DNA from: Actinomycetota bacterium
Lineage (GTDB): Bacteria; Actinomycetota; Actinomycetes; Nanopelagicales; Nanopelagicaceae
Assembly: GCA_009702925.1 (NCBI GenBank)
Contig: WLHC01000002.1
Span: 1 to 64,000 of the forward strand
DNA length: 64,000 nucleotides
Reading direction: 5' to 3'
The notes under the pieces were generated by a model, which was given only the letters and a program-made list of their open reading frames with translations, made no database searches and was not told where the DNA came from. Every line of letters begins with the position of its first letter. Position 1 is the first letter of the stretch. Positions 48,328-56,593 of this stretch are shown piece by piece. The translations under genes and the position numbers were made by a program.

Positions 48328-49386
48328 TTATTTCGCCACCCATTGTGCATAAAAAAGTCCTAGACCAAGGGCAACGGACAAGCCTGAAATGATCCAGAAT
48401 CGAATAACAATCGTTATCTCTTCCCAACCCTTTAATTCAAAGTGATGGTGTAACGGTGCCATTCTAAATACTCGTTTACCACCACTAATTTTGAAATAGA
48501 AAGTTTGAATCAACACCGACAAGGTAATGATTACAAATAATCCGCCGAGTGGTATCAGAAGCAACTGGACACGCAGCGTGGCGGCAAATGCTGCAATAGC
48601 TCCACCCAAAGCAAGTGATCCTGTATCACCCATCATGATTTTTGCAGGAGCCGTGTTCCACCAAAGAAAGCCTGTACATGCCCCTGCAAACGCTGCAGCA
48701 AGTACTGCTAGATCAAGTGGATCTCTGACTGCATAGCAGCCAGCTGTTACTTCGGATCCACAGCTTTGACCAAACTGCCAGACTCCAATCAAAACAAAGG
48801 CGAGAAAAACCATAATGGCCGCACCAATAGCTAAGCCATCCAAACCATCAGTTAGGTTTACTCCGTTGCTTGCAGACATCACCATCAAAATAATCCAAAG
48901 AATTACAACAGTTGTTCCGAGATAAATAGTTGTCTCCCGCACGCCCGATAAATATTGTGAAATCGGAGTAAGTGAGTATTCGTCCATAAATTGCAGACCA
49001 AGGTAAGCAAAACCACCCGCTGCAAGAGCCTGACCGGTTAATTTGTAGCGGCCTTTAAGTCCTCTTGAGTTTTGTCTAGAAACCTTTAGCCAATCATCAA
49101 GAAAGCCAATTACTCCCAAAGCAAGAACAAGACCTATAACAAGCAATGCTGATGCTGTAACAGGAGTTAAAGTAACTAAGTGAGAGAAAAGATATCCAAG
49201 TATGCTTGCGAGAATAAAAATAATTCCACCCATGGTTGGTGTTCCATGTTTTATGTGATGAGTGCTTGGCCCATCATCACGAATAATCTGCCCAAAACCT
49301 TTTTTCTCCAGGATGCGAATTAAAAACCGCGTTCCAAAAAGTGCAAAAACCAAAGCAAATGCGCCTGATATGAGGATCTGTCTCAA
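48328..49386 (-). CDS. mraY: Phospho-N-acetylmuramoyl-pentapeptide transferase
   Basis: Transfers phospho-MurNAc-pentapeptide to undecaprenyl phosphate, forming lipid I. 352 residues, ten helices. Motifs: GTPTMGGIIFI, FLDDWLKV (catalytic Asp), NLTDGLDGLAIG, and MGDTGSLALGG with the His-rich APLHHHFELKGW. Overlaps murF by 4 nt. Confidence 0.97.
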   Translation of the reverse strand: MRQILISGAFALVFALFGTRFLIRILEKKGFGQIIRDDGPSTHHIKHGTPTMGGIIFILASILGYLFSHLVTLTPVTASALLVIGLVLALGVIGFLDDWLKVSRQNSRGLKGRYKLTGQALAAGGFAYLGLQFMDEYSLTPISQYLSGVRETTIYLGTTVVILWIILMVMSASNGVNLTDGLDGLAIGAAIMVFLAFVLIGVWQFGQSCGSEVTAGCYAVRDPLDLAVLAAAFAGACTGFLWWNTAPAKIMMGDTGSLALGGAIAAFAATLRVQLLLIPLGGLFVIITLSVLIQTFYFKISGGKRVFRMAPLHHHFELKGWEEITIVIRFWIISGLSVALGLGLFYAQWVAK

Positions 49387-50753
49387 CTTTCAACTCCGCT
49401 CTTATCTAGCCAATCATTTTCGATTTTTTGAGCCAAAATTTCTAGACCCTCAGAACGCGAAGCTTTTACCAAAACAACATCTCCCGCCGAGAAATGCTCC
49501 ACCATTAATGCTGCTTCTGCAATGTTTTCAACATGGTGCACGCGCATGGCTCCCATACTTGAGCCATACTCCGGTTGATTAATTGCAACCAAGTGATCGA
49601 TTCCGATCTCCTGGGCAAGGGTGCCAATGTTTCTATGGGCAGAGGCTGTTGACTCGCCGAGTTCATGCATTTTCCCTAAGAATGCCCATGAGGAGCCGCC
49701 ACGTTCCTGGGCAAATAAAGTGAGGGACCGCAGCGCTGCCGACATAGATTCAGGATTTGCGTTGTATGCATCGTTGATTATGAGAAGCCCGAATATGTCA
49801 TGGAGCTCCATTCTCCACTTGCTTTTTATTTCAGCTGTAGAAAGTGAACTAGCAATTAATTCAATTGGAAGTTCTAAAGCTGTACCAACTGCCGCAACCG
49901 CTAATGCGTTTGCGATTTGATGTGCGCCTACAACTCTCATTCCAACTGCATCACGTCCTGCAGGTGTGACAAGTTCAAAATGAGGACAACCTTCTCGAAT
50001 TTCTACGTCAGCGGCACGGACATCCTTGTTATCTCCAAAGAAGATTACTCTGCCGTTATGAAGCTTTGCCATTTCCGGTGTGAATGAATCATAGGTTCCA
50101 AGAACTGCAGTCGATCCGTCATCAAGTGAGGAAATCAATTCAGATTTTGTCTCTGCAATAGCTTCAACTGAACCAAACTCCCCTAAGTGGGCAGAACCGA
50201 CGGTAAGTACAACACCAATATTTGGTTTTGCGATCAGTGATAAACGTGCAATGTCACCTTTATGGCGTGCACCCATCTCAAGAATACAAAATCTCGTTCT
50301 CTCATCGCATTCAAGTAATGTAATTGGAAGGCCTAGATCATTATTAAATGATCCGATAGGTGAAACTGTGGGCCCAACAGCAGCTAGCATGTGTGAGAGC
50401 AAATCTTTGGTGCTGGTTTTTCCTTGTGATCCGGTAATTCCAACAACGGTTAAATTCTCTAAACGCGTGCGAACAAATGTTGCTAATGTTGACAGAGCAA
50501 GCACAACATCTTTTACAACAATGCATGGGCCATCAATGCGTTTAGTCGTCAAAGACAAGACAGAGCCGGCGCGATAAGCATCAGCTGCAAAATCATGTCC
50601 GTCGAAGTGTTCTCCTTTTAGCGCCAGAAAAATTGATCCTGGTATTGCTTTTCTCGAATCAAAGACAGGTGCCTTTGAAACTAATAGATCTTTGTCACAG
50701 TGGATCTCTCCTCCAAGTAAGAGAGCAATCTCTCCTGCAGTTAAAGTAATCAT
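49383..50753 (-). CDS. murF: UDP-MurNAc-tripeptide--D-alanyl-D-alanine ligase
   Basis: Adds D-Ala-D-Ala to complete the pentapeptide precursor. 456 residues: ALKGEHFDGHDF, ATP-binding GITGSQGKTSTKDLL, LEMGARHKGDI, NDAYNANPESM and FLGKMHELGE. Overlaps murE by 4 nt. Confidence 0.96.
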   Translation of the reverse strand: MITLTAGEIALLLGGEIHCDKDLLVSKAPVFDSRKAIPGSIFLALKGEHFDGHDFAADAYRAGSVLSLTTKRIDGPCIVVKDVVLALSTLATFVRTRLENLTVVGITGSQGKTSTKDLLSHMLAAVGPTVSPIGSFNNDLGLPITLLECDERTRFCILEMGARHKGDIARLSLIAKPNIGVVLTVGSAHLGEFGSVEAIAETKSELISSLDDGSTAVLGTYDSFTPEMAKLHNGRVIFFGDNKDVRAADVEIREGCPHFELVTPAGRDAVGMRVVGAHQIANALAVAAVGTALELPIELIASSLSTAEIKSKWRMELHDIFGLLIINDAYNANPESMSAALRSLTLFAQERGGSSWAFLGKMHELGESTASAHRNIGTLAQEIGIDHLVAINQPEYGSSMGAMRVHHVENIAEAALMVEHFSAGDVVLVKASRSEGLEILAQKIENDWLDKSGVES

Positions 50754-52234
50754 TTCTTATCCTCAATTGCCCGAGCTAACTCAATGCGATCATCGAAGGG
50801 AAGCACAACGCCATTTATTTCCTGCCCTTTTTCATGACCTTTGCCCAACACAATGACAAGATCACCATCCTTGGCTTCCTCTACAGCGGCTTTAATTGCC
50901 TGAGTTCTATTCTCAATGACTGCACTAGGCTCCTTTATATCTAAACCTAAAACCATCTGAACCAAGATATCTTTTGGTTTCTCGCTTCGAGGATTATCAC
51001 TTGTAAATATTGATACATCGGCACCTTCATGAAGTGCCTTTCCCATTAGTTGGCGTTTTGAAGAATCTCTATCTCCCCCGCAGCCCAGAACAGCAATTAC
51101 TCGACCATCTGTTATTTCGTGAGCTGTTTCCAAAACTCTTGAAACCGCATCCGGTGAGTGTGCATAGTCGATCATTGCAATAAATTTTTGCCCAAGTGCA
51201 ACAGCTTCTAGACGACCATTGGCTCCAGATAACATTGGAAGAATTGCTGAGATATCCAGAGGATCTATTCCGCTCTCAGCAGCAAGTGCTACAGCCATGA
51301 GAAGGTTGTCATAGTTATATCCACCATAAAGTCGAACTTTTCCTTCAATCAGAATTCCACCGGTGCCTCGTATTGCAACATGTGAACCAATGTAATCTCG
51401 AGAAATCTTTGTAAAGTGCCAATTCGCATTTGTATCCAATCGTGAGAGGCTCACGATTGGCAACTCAGTTTGCTGTGCCAGCTTTACCCCATACTCACTG
51501 TCTATGTTTATCACTGCAAGATCTGCATATTCGAAAGTAAATAGCTTTGCTTTTTCTGCAAAGTAATTCTCCATATTTTTATGAAAATCTAAGTGATCTT
51601 GTGTCAGATTTGTAAATCCGACAACTGCAAAATGGCTTCCTCGAATTCGGTCAAGTGCGATGGCATGACTTGAAACTTCCATTACCAAATTGCGCATGTG
51701 TCGCTCACGCATTACAGCTGACAAAGTTTGTATTTCACTACTTTCAGGAGTGGTTCTCACGCTTTCTATTGCTTCAGAGCCTATAAGGGTTTCTACTGTT
51801 CCAATCAGTCCACTTTCACGGCCGGCCCCAGTCATGATTTGATGTAGCAAAGTTGTAACTGTGGTCTTTCCATTTGTTCCAGTTACACCCACGCTATACA
51901 AATCACGCATTGGCTCACGATAAAACCACGCACTTACTACTCCGGCCGCACGTCTTGGATTATTTGAAACGATCAATGGCAGGCCTTTAATTTTTGATGC
52001 TCCCAGAGAATCACTCAATATAGCTACGGCTCCTTTGGCAATAGCATCAGTTGCAAAATCTGCTCCATGAAAATTCTCTCCAGGTAGGGCAATAAAAAGA
52101 TCTCCTGGCTGAATATCTTTACTAGATTGAGAAATTCCATTTACTTGAATTGAAGCATCGCCAATGATTTCTCCATCGATCAGTGAGCAGATCGACTCGA
52201 GGCTAACCTCGAAAGTTTCAATTGGCCTTAACAC
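50750..52234 (-). CDS. murE: UDP-MurNAc-L-Ala-D-Glu--meso-diaminopimelate ligase
   Basis: Adds the third stem-peptide residue. About 494 residues; ALPGENFHGADF, ATP-binding GVTGTNGKTTVTTLL, TTPESSEIQTL, LTQDHLDFH, and the amino-acid specificity loop SDNPRSEKP. DNPR at this place is the signature for meso-diaminopimelate rather than lysine. Start chosen at the GTG at 52234 (AAGG 6 nt upstream), overlapping ftsI by 17 nt; the open frame continues upstream inside ftsI. Confidence 0.95.
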   Translation of the reverse strand: MLRPIETFEVSLESICSLIDGEIIGDASIQVNGISQSSKDIQPGDLFIALPGENFHGADFATDAIAKGAVAILSDSLGASKIKGLPLIVSNNPRRAAGVVSAWFYREPMRDLYSVGVTGTNGKTTVTTLLHQIMTGAGRESGLIGTVETLIGSEAIESVRTTPESSEIQTLSAVMRERHMRNLVMEVSSHAIALDRIRGSHFAVVGFTNLTQDHLDFHKNMENYFAEKAKLFTFEYADLAVINIDSEYGVKLAQQTELPIVSLSRLDTNANWHFTKISRDYIGSHVAIRGTGGILIEGKVRLYGGYNYDNLLMAVALAAESGIDPLDISAILPMLSGANGRLEAVALGQKFIAMIDYAHSPDAVSRVLETAHEITDGRVIAVLGCGGDRDSSKRQLMGKALHEGADVSIFTSDNPRSEKPKDILVQMVLGLDIKEPSAVIENRTQAIKAAVEEAKDGDLVIVLGKGHEKGQEINGVVLPFDDRIELARAIEDKK

Positions 52235-54017
52235 GTATGACCTTATTCTGTGCAAGTAACTGCGCTTCATTGAGGGCGACTTTTTTAATCTTTGCCTGAG
52301 TTGGAGCAATACCTTGTGACTGTAAGACAAATGACATTACTTCTTTAAACACTGGGCCACCGAGTGCACCACCCCAGTGCATTCCTTTTGGATCTTGAAT
52401 AGTCACATTGATTACATAGGCTGGTTTATCTGCAGGGGCAAAACCAATAAATGATGCTGTATACCCACGATAACAACCACAAGTGTCATCAATTCGCTGA
52501 GCGGTACCAGTTTTACCAGCTACTCGATACCCTTTAATTGCAGCCGTCGGGGCTGTTCCATTTGCAGAGACAACTGTTTCCATCATCATTCTCATCTGCT
52601 TGGCAGTTGTTGCACTTACTACTCGAACAGCTTTTTGCTTCTGCGTTGGTGTGTAATTTCCACTTGAATCACTTGTGCCAGCAATAACAGTAGGAGGGAC
52701 TCTTACTCCATCATTTGCAATCGTGGCAAAGATACTTGTTGCTTGCATTGTGTTTAGCGAATATCCCTGCCCAAAAGCCACTGTAGGTGCTGTTGTTCCA
52801 GACCAGTCGCTAACTTCTAAAAGTTTTCCTCGTGATTCACCTGGTAATCCAGCTCCAGTTTTAACGCCGATTCCAAATTTAGTTAAGTAGTCATACAAGC
52901 TTTGGTTTGACAACTTTTCACCAATTAAAATCGATCCTGTATTGCTTGAAACTGCCAAAATCCCTGATGCGGTGAGCCGTTGCGTTGGATGGGGCTCGTG
53001 GTCACTAAAGGTTTTATCTGCGCGCTTTAATTTGTATGGAACTGTCAAAACACTCTCCGGAGTGATCTTTTTTTCCTCTAAAGCAGCTGCCAAAGTCATG
53101 ATCTTTCCAGTTGAGCCTGGTTCATAAATATCTTGAACCGATGGATTTCGCATCGCAATTAGTGAAACCTTTTTGGTGTCATTTGGATCAAATGTCGGAG
53201 CAGTGGCATGTGCCAAAATGTGTCCGGTCTTGGGATCCATAACGATCACTGTTCCACTTAATGCCCTAGATGACTTAACTGCTTTAGCAATTGCCTTTGA
53301 TGCCACCCATTGAATATCTCTATCAACTGTCAGTCGTACGGAAGTTCCAACTTGTGCGGGAATAATTTCAGACTGTGAGCCAGGAATCTCGGCTTTGAAT
53401 CCATTGGCATAGGAATACTTTCCATTGACTCCAGAAATTTTGGAGTTCATGCTCGATTCGATGCCAGTTGCTCCAATACCTTCGTGGTTTACAAACCCAA
53501 CGAGAGATGCGATTAACTGCCCAGAAGGATATTCACGAACATAACTTCGCTCAGGATAGAATCCAATTATTCGCTCAGAACTAATTGGTTCAAACTTGGC
53601 ATTATGTGCAGCGATTGCTTCTGTTAATTTCAGCCAAGTTGCAGGTTTTGCATTTCGGGCAACCATGTTCCATTTTCTTGTCCCTGTTAGCGATAGCTCT
53701 ACATCTGCTTCTGGCATACCAAGTATTGGTGCCGCTAGCTTTGCAACTTTAGCTGGATCTAGAATTTGAGTTTGATCAACAACGATGCTGATAGCAGCAA
53801 CGCTACGAGCAAAAGCGACACCATGAATATCAGTTATATCTCCGCGTGGTGCCTGCAAAGTGCTTACTTTCTCCATCTCGTTAAATGCCTTAGATCGATA
53901 ATCACTGGCCTGGATGGCTTGAATCTGAATTAAGCGAACTCCAAACAAGAAAATGATGAACGCCATAAACAAAACTAGAGCTCTTATTCTCGAATGTGCC
54001 AAATTAAAATTACCCAT
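52218..54017 (-). CDS. ftsI: Septal transpeptidase FtsI (class B penicillin-binding protein 3)
   Basis: Crosslinks septal peptidoglycan. 599 residues: one N-terminal membrane helix (about 11-30), dimerisation/pedestal domain, and transpeptidase domain with SxxK EPGSTGKIM, SxN VSSNTGS and KTG GKTGTAQ. No PASTA repeats. Overlaps the FtsL-like gene by 8 nt. Confidence 0.96.
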   Translation of the reverse strand: MGNFNLAHSRIRALVLFMAFIIFLFGVRLIQIQAIQASDYRSKAFNEMEKVSTLQAPRGDITDIHGVAFARSVAAISIVVDQTQILDPAKVAKLAAPILGMPEADVELSLTGTRKWNMVARNAKPATWLKLTEAIAAHNAKFEPISSERIIGFYPERSYVREYPSGQLIASLVGFVNHEGIGATGIESSMNSKISGVNGKYSYANGFKAEIPGSQSEIIPAQVGTSVRLTVDRDIQWVASKAIAKAVKSSRALSGTVIVMDPKTGHILAHATAPTFDPNDTKKVSLIAMRNPSVQDIYEPGSTGKIMTLAAALEEKKITPESVLTVPYKLKRADKTFSDHEPHPTQRLTASGILAVSSNTGSILIGEKLSNQSLYDYLTKFGIGVKTGAGLPGESRGKLLEVSDWSGTTAPTVAFGQGYSLNTMQATSIFATIANDGVRVPPTVIAGTSDSSGNYTPTQKQKAVRVVSATTAKQMRMMMETVVSANGTAPTAAIKGYRVAGKTGTAQRIDDTCGCYRGYTASFIGFAPADKPAYVINVTIQDPKGMHWGGALGGPVFKEVMSFVLQSQGIAPTQAKIKKVALNEAQLLAQNKVIRVKAN

Positions 54018-54414
54018 TTTTCACCACAACTTTTTCAACGCTGGAATTTAAATCCAAAAAGTTTGGAACTTTTGAAGGCTTCATCCCAAGGTCGGTAGCT
54101 TTTCTGGCAAGAGCTTCAGGAGAGGAGATTTCATCAATAGTTCTAGCAATCGCCTCTCGCTGATCGCTGACTAATTTTGCTTCGGCCTTTAACTCGGAAA
54201 GCTTAAATGCATCTTGTGCCAATAATGTATTGATAAAGAGTAGGAACATCAGGCCAACGACACCCACCATTGTGACAAAAACTGCAAAGTATCTGCGATC
54301 GGCTTGTTTGCCTGCAGTGGGTTCTGGTACAAGTTTGAGTGCAACTTCTGCGGTCTTTTCCGCCAAGATTTTTCTTGATCGAGTGACAGCAGGTGCAAGT
54401 GAGGTAAGTGCCAT
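54010..54414 (-). CDS. FtsL/FtsB-like divisome protein
   Basis: 134 residues with a cytoplasmic N-terminus, one membrane helix (about 42-65, YFAVFVTMVGVVGLMFLLF) and an extracytoplasmic coiled coil (FKLSELKAEAKLVSDQREAI) ending in a short Pro/Val tail. This topology and its place between rsmH and ftsI match FtsL, which activates FtsW-FtsI. Sequence similarity in the family is low, so the name rests on position. Start overlaps the rsmH stop by 1 nt (TAATG). Confidence 0.85.
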   Translation of the reverse strand: MALTSLAPAVTRSRKILAEKTAEVALKLVPEPTAGKQADRRYFAVFVTMVGVVGLMFLLFINTLLAQDAFKLSELKAEAKLVSDQREAIARTIDEISSPEALARKATDLGMKPSKVPNFLDLNSSVEKVVVKNG

Positions 54415-55367
54415 TATGCAGCCACTCTTTCGATGGCGCGCAAACGCACCGACTGTGACCGTGAATTTTCTTCTACTTCATCTTCTGTTGCTCCCTGGCT
54501 ACCGCGAAATACCAATGCAAACTTTGCAGCAAATTCTGGTAACTCAACTGGAAGTTCCCGAGGGGTTCTGGAGGTGCTGGCTGAAACAAAAATCTCTTTA
54601 ACGATCCGATCTTCAAGAGATTGAAAGGACATCACTACAAGCCGTGCTCCAACATTTAGAATCTCAAGTGCAACTGGAAGTGCACGAGTTATGCTGCCAA
54701 GTTCATCATTTGTTTCTATACGAAGGGCTTGAAAAGTTCGCTTGGCTGGATTGCCACCAGTGCGACGAGTTGCCGCTGGAATTGCATCCTTTACAAGAGC
54801 AGCTAGTTGGGCAGTTGAATCCATCGGTGCTATCTCTCGAGTTTTTATGATTGATTCAACAATTCGTGTAGCAAATTTTTCTTCACCATAGGTTCTTAAA
54901 ATGCGTACCAACTGACCGGGTTCATATGTATTGACTATCTCTGCCGCAGTTAAGGATTGTCTGCGATCCATTCTCATATCTAGTGGGGCATCGTGAGAGT
55001 ATGAAAAGCCTCGCTCTGATTGATCTAGCTGCATCGAGGAAGTTCCAAGATCAAAAAGAGCGCCATCGATTTTCTTAAATCCGAAATTCTGTACAACTTC
55101 ACCGATTGCATCAAAGCTTTGGTGGGCTGTAAGCAGTCGATCACCAAACTGGGCCAGCCTGGATGTGGCTTTTGTAATTGCATCCATATCTCGATCAATT
55201 GCAATTACCGTTAACTGCGGGAATTTCTGGAGTAATGCCTCGGAATGTCCACCCAATCCTAAAGTTGCATCAACCACGACTGGATTTTTGGAAGAGGCAA
55301 TTGCGGGAGAAAGAAGTTCAACACAGCGATCACGCATTACAGAAATGTGTTCATTATCAATACTCAC
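54414..55367 (-). CDS. rsmH: 16S rRNA (cytosine-1402-N4) methyltransferase RsmH
   Basis: SAM-dependent methyltransferase (old name MraW) acting on C1402 of 16S rRNA. About 317 residues: HISVMRDRCVELL, DATLGLGGHSEALL, VIAIDRDMDAI, GALFDLGTSSMQLD, GFSYSHDAPLDMRMD, and AKRTFQALRIETNDEL. GTG start at VSIDNEHIS with AGGAAAGG upstream. The RNA stem at 55393-55516 lies in its leader. Confidence 0.95.
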   Translation of the reverse strand: MSIDNEHISVMRDRCVELLSPAIASSKNPVVVDATLGLGGHSEALLQKFPQLTVIAIDRDMDAITKATSRLAQFGDRLLTAHQSFDAIGEVVQNFGFKKIDGALFDLGTSSMQLDQSERGFSYSHDAPLDMRMDRRQSLTAAEIVNTYEPGQLVRILRTYGEEKFATRIVESIIKTREIAPMDSTAQLAALVKDAIPAATRRTGGNPAKRTFQALRIETNDELGSITRALPVALEILNVGARLVVMSFQSLEDRIVKEIFVSASTSRTPRELPVELPEFAAKFALVFRGSQGATEDEVEENSRSQSVRLRAIERVAA

Positions 55368-55392
55368 TTGTCCCCCTTTCCTAAGTAACTCC

Positions 55393-55516
55393 CGCTTTAG
55401 ATCTTTACAACTGCTCTCATCTCTGGTCACTGCCGGCCGACGGATCTAAAGTTGTAACGGCACCGGGGAAGGGGCGTCGCTACTTTCGAAGGGTCGGCAG
55501 TGGCCACAAATGAGAG
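55393..55516 (-). ncRNA. Structured RNA leader of rsmH (long stem with possible pseudoknot; mraW-type RNA candidate)
   Basis: Immediately after the mraZ stop, minus strand 55516-55493 pairs with 55441-55414: a 7-bp CTCTCAT/ATGAGAG helix then about 14 more bp (core CACTGCC/GGCAGTG) with two mismatches. In the 51-nt loop, CTTTAGATC (55451-55443) is complementary over 9 nt to GATCTAAAG (55403-55395) beyond the 3' arm, which would form a pseudoknot. A second complementary pair TTACAAC (55457-55451)/GTTGTAA (55411-55405) overlaps it at one base. No U-tract, so not a terminator. A conserved actinobacterial mraW RNA motif is known upstream of this gene; match not verified. Confidence 0.65.
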
Positions 55517-55948
55517 TTAGAACAAACCTGGAAAGACCTCCTCTGAGACTTCAGCGAAACTCTTTTCACGATCAGCTAAATATTCGTTCCAAGAATTTGA
55601 ATCCCAAATTTCAACTCTTGTATTTGCACCAATGACAACGCAATCTTTTTCTAAGCCCGCATATGTTCGAAGCGCCTGAGGAATCGTTACTCGACCTTGG
55701 CGATCAGGAATTTCATCGTGAGCTCCAGCAAACATCACACGGCTGTAATCACGTGCTGACTTTGCAGTTACTGGTGCTTGTTTAAGAGTTTGTGTGATTT
55801 CAGAAAATTCTTGTGAGGGAAATACATAGAGGCAGCGTTCTTGCCCTTTGGTTATAACTAAACCTGCAGAAAGCTCTTCACGAAACTTCGCTGGAAGAAT
55901 GAGGCGGCCTTTTTCATCTAAACGCGGTTCGTGGGTGCCTAGAAACAT
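55517..55948 (-). CDS. mraZ: Transcriptional regulator MraZ
   Basis: 143 residues with two AbrB-like halves: [23 protein letters not shown] and [22 protein letters not shown], the DxKGR motifs of the MraZ ring that binds TGGGN repeats and represses the division cluster. ATG chosen at MFLGTHEP; an upstream in-frame extension lacks conserved residues. First gene of the cluster reading toward ftsZ. Confidence 0.95.
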   Translation of the reverse strand: MFLGTHEPRLDEKGRLILPAKFREELSAGLVITKGQERCLYVFPSQEFSEITQTLKQAPVTAKSARDYSRVMFAGAHDEIPDRQGRVTIPQALRTYAGLEKDCVVIGANTRVEIWDSNSWNEYLADREKSFAEVSEEVFPGLF

Positions 55949-55969
55949 TGCTGCCCACCTACTTCCCCT

Positions 55970-55999
55970 AGATAAAGCTCGGCTGAAAACCAGGCTCAA
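55970..55999 (-). promoter_or_regulatory. Candidate mraZ promoter
   Basis: Minus strand TTGAGC (55994-55999) and TTATCT (55970-55975), spacer 18 (17 if TTTATC is used). It lies between the MraZ boxes and mraZ, predicting a leader of about 15-20 nt. Confidence 0.5.
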
Positions 56000-56013
56000 T
56001 TGCCTGCGTAATT

Positions 56014-56090
56014 CCCCACTTTACTCCACTTTTCCCCTTTTTCAACCACCTTTCGCCACTATTTACCCATTTACCCCCACCTGCACCCCA
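56014..56090 (-). promoter_or_regulatory. Extended MraZ box array (eight phased TGG boxes)
   Basis: On the minus strand TGG begins at 56090, 56079, 56069, 56058, 56048, 56028 and 56018, with AGGGG at 56038 filling the remaining slot. Spacings are 11,10,11,10,10,10,10 nt, i.e. one per helical turn. MraZ operators elsewhere have three or four TGGGN boxes with the same 10-nt period. Confidence 0.75.
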
Positions 56091-56104
56091 CAAGTGGCTG
56101 GGCA

Positions 56105-56130
56105 TAAAAAAACCCTCCAAAAGGAGGGTC
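56105..56130 (-). terminator. Rho-independent terminator after the DUF3040 gene
   Basis: Stem ACCCTCC (56112-56118)/GGAGGGT (56123-56129), loop of 4, followed on the minus strand by seven or more T residues. It separates the dnaE2-dinB-DUF3040 region from the mraZ division cluster. Confidence 0.9.
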
Positions 56131-56177
56131 TGATAAGTCAATTGTGGGGCAGATCTTGCCCTTATTTGAGAGGCTTA

Positions 56178-56561
56178 CTAGTTATTGCGCTCGTCCCAGC
56201 GTTGGTCCCAGCGCTTGTCCAGGCGATCACGCAACTTTGAAGTGTTTTTGGGAGTCTTTGAGCTGTTGGAGTTCTTTGATAGTGACTTAGCCTTGCCTGA
56301 CGCTGAAAAACTAGAAATCACAGTAATGACCCCGGTCAAAGCGATAAGAAAGCCGACAATTCCAATTGGGGCGGCTTTACTGATCACTCCTACTAACACA
56401 GTTACTAATCCAAAAAGTAAAAGGGCTACACCCTTAATAATCCGATTTTTCGAGGGAGTTAGTGGTGATGCAGAAAGTGCCGATACTAGGCGTGGATCCT
56501 CGGTTAAGAGGGCAGCCTCCATTTCATCTAGGAGGCGCTTTTCACGATCAGAGAGTGGCAC
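56178..56561 (-). CDS. DUF3040 membrane protein
   Basis: 127 residues: conserved PLSDREKRLLDEME at the N-terminus (the DUF3040 hallmark), two adjacent membrane helices in the middle (about 44-62 and 64-84), and a charged basic tail ending RWDQRWDERNN. Family is restricted to actinobacteria and usually lies next to mraZ or dinB; function unknown. GTG start with TATTCT 6 nt upstream, a leaderless promoter, so it can be expressed apart from dinB. Confidence 0.9.
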   Translation of the reverse strand: MPLSDREKRLLDEMEAALLTEDPRLVSALSASPLTPSKNRIIKGVALLLFGLVTVLVGVISKAAPIGIVGFLIALTGVITVISSFSASGKAKSLSKNSNSSKTPKNTSKLRDRLDKRWDQRWDERNN

Positions 56562-56567
56562 ATGCTC

Positions 56568-56573
56568 AGAATA
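56568..56573 (-). promoter_or_regulatory. -10 hexamer of the leaderless DUF3040 promoter
   Basis: TATTCT, then GAGCAT, then the GTG start at 56561, in the 32-bp gap after dinB. Confidence 0.5.
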
Positions 56574-56593
56574 GAACAGATTTGCCTGACCCG

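Noticed and set aside
55393-55516. The mraZ-rsmH stem as a rho-independent terminator
   Set aside because: There is no T-tract after the 3' arm and the downstream genes are essential parts of the same cluster.
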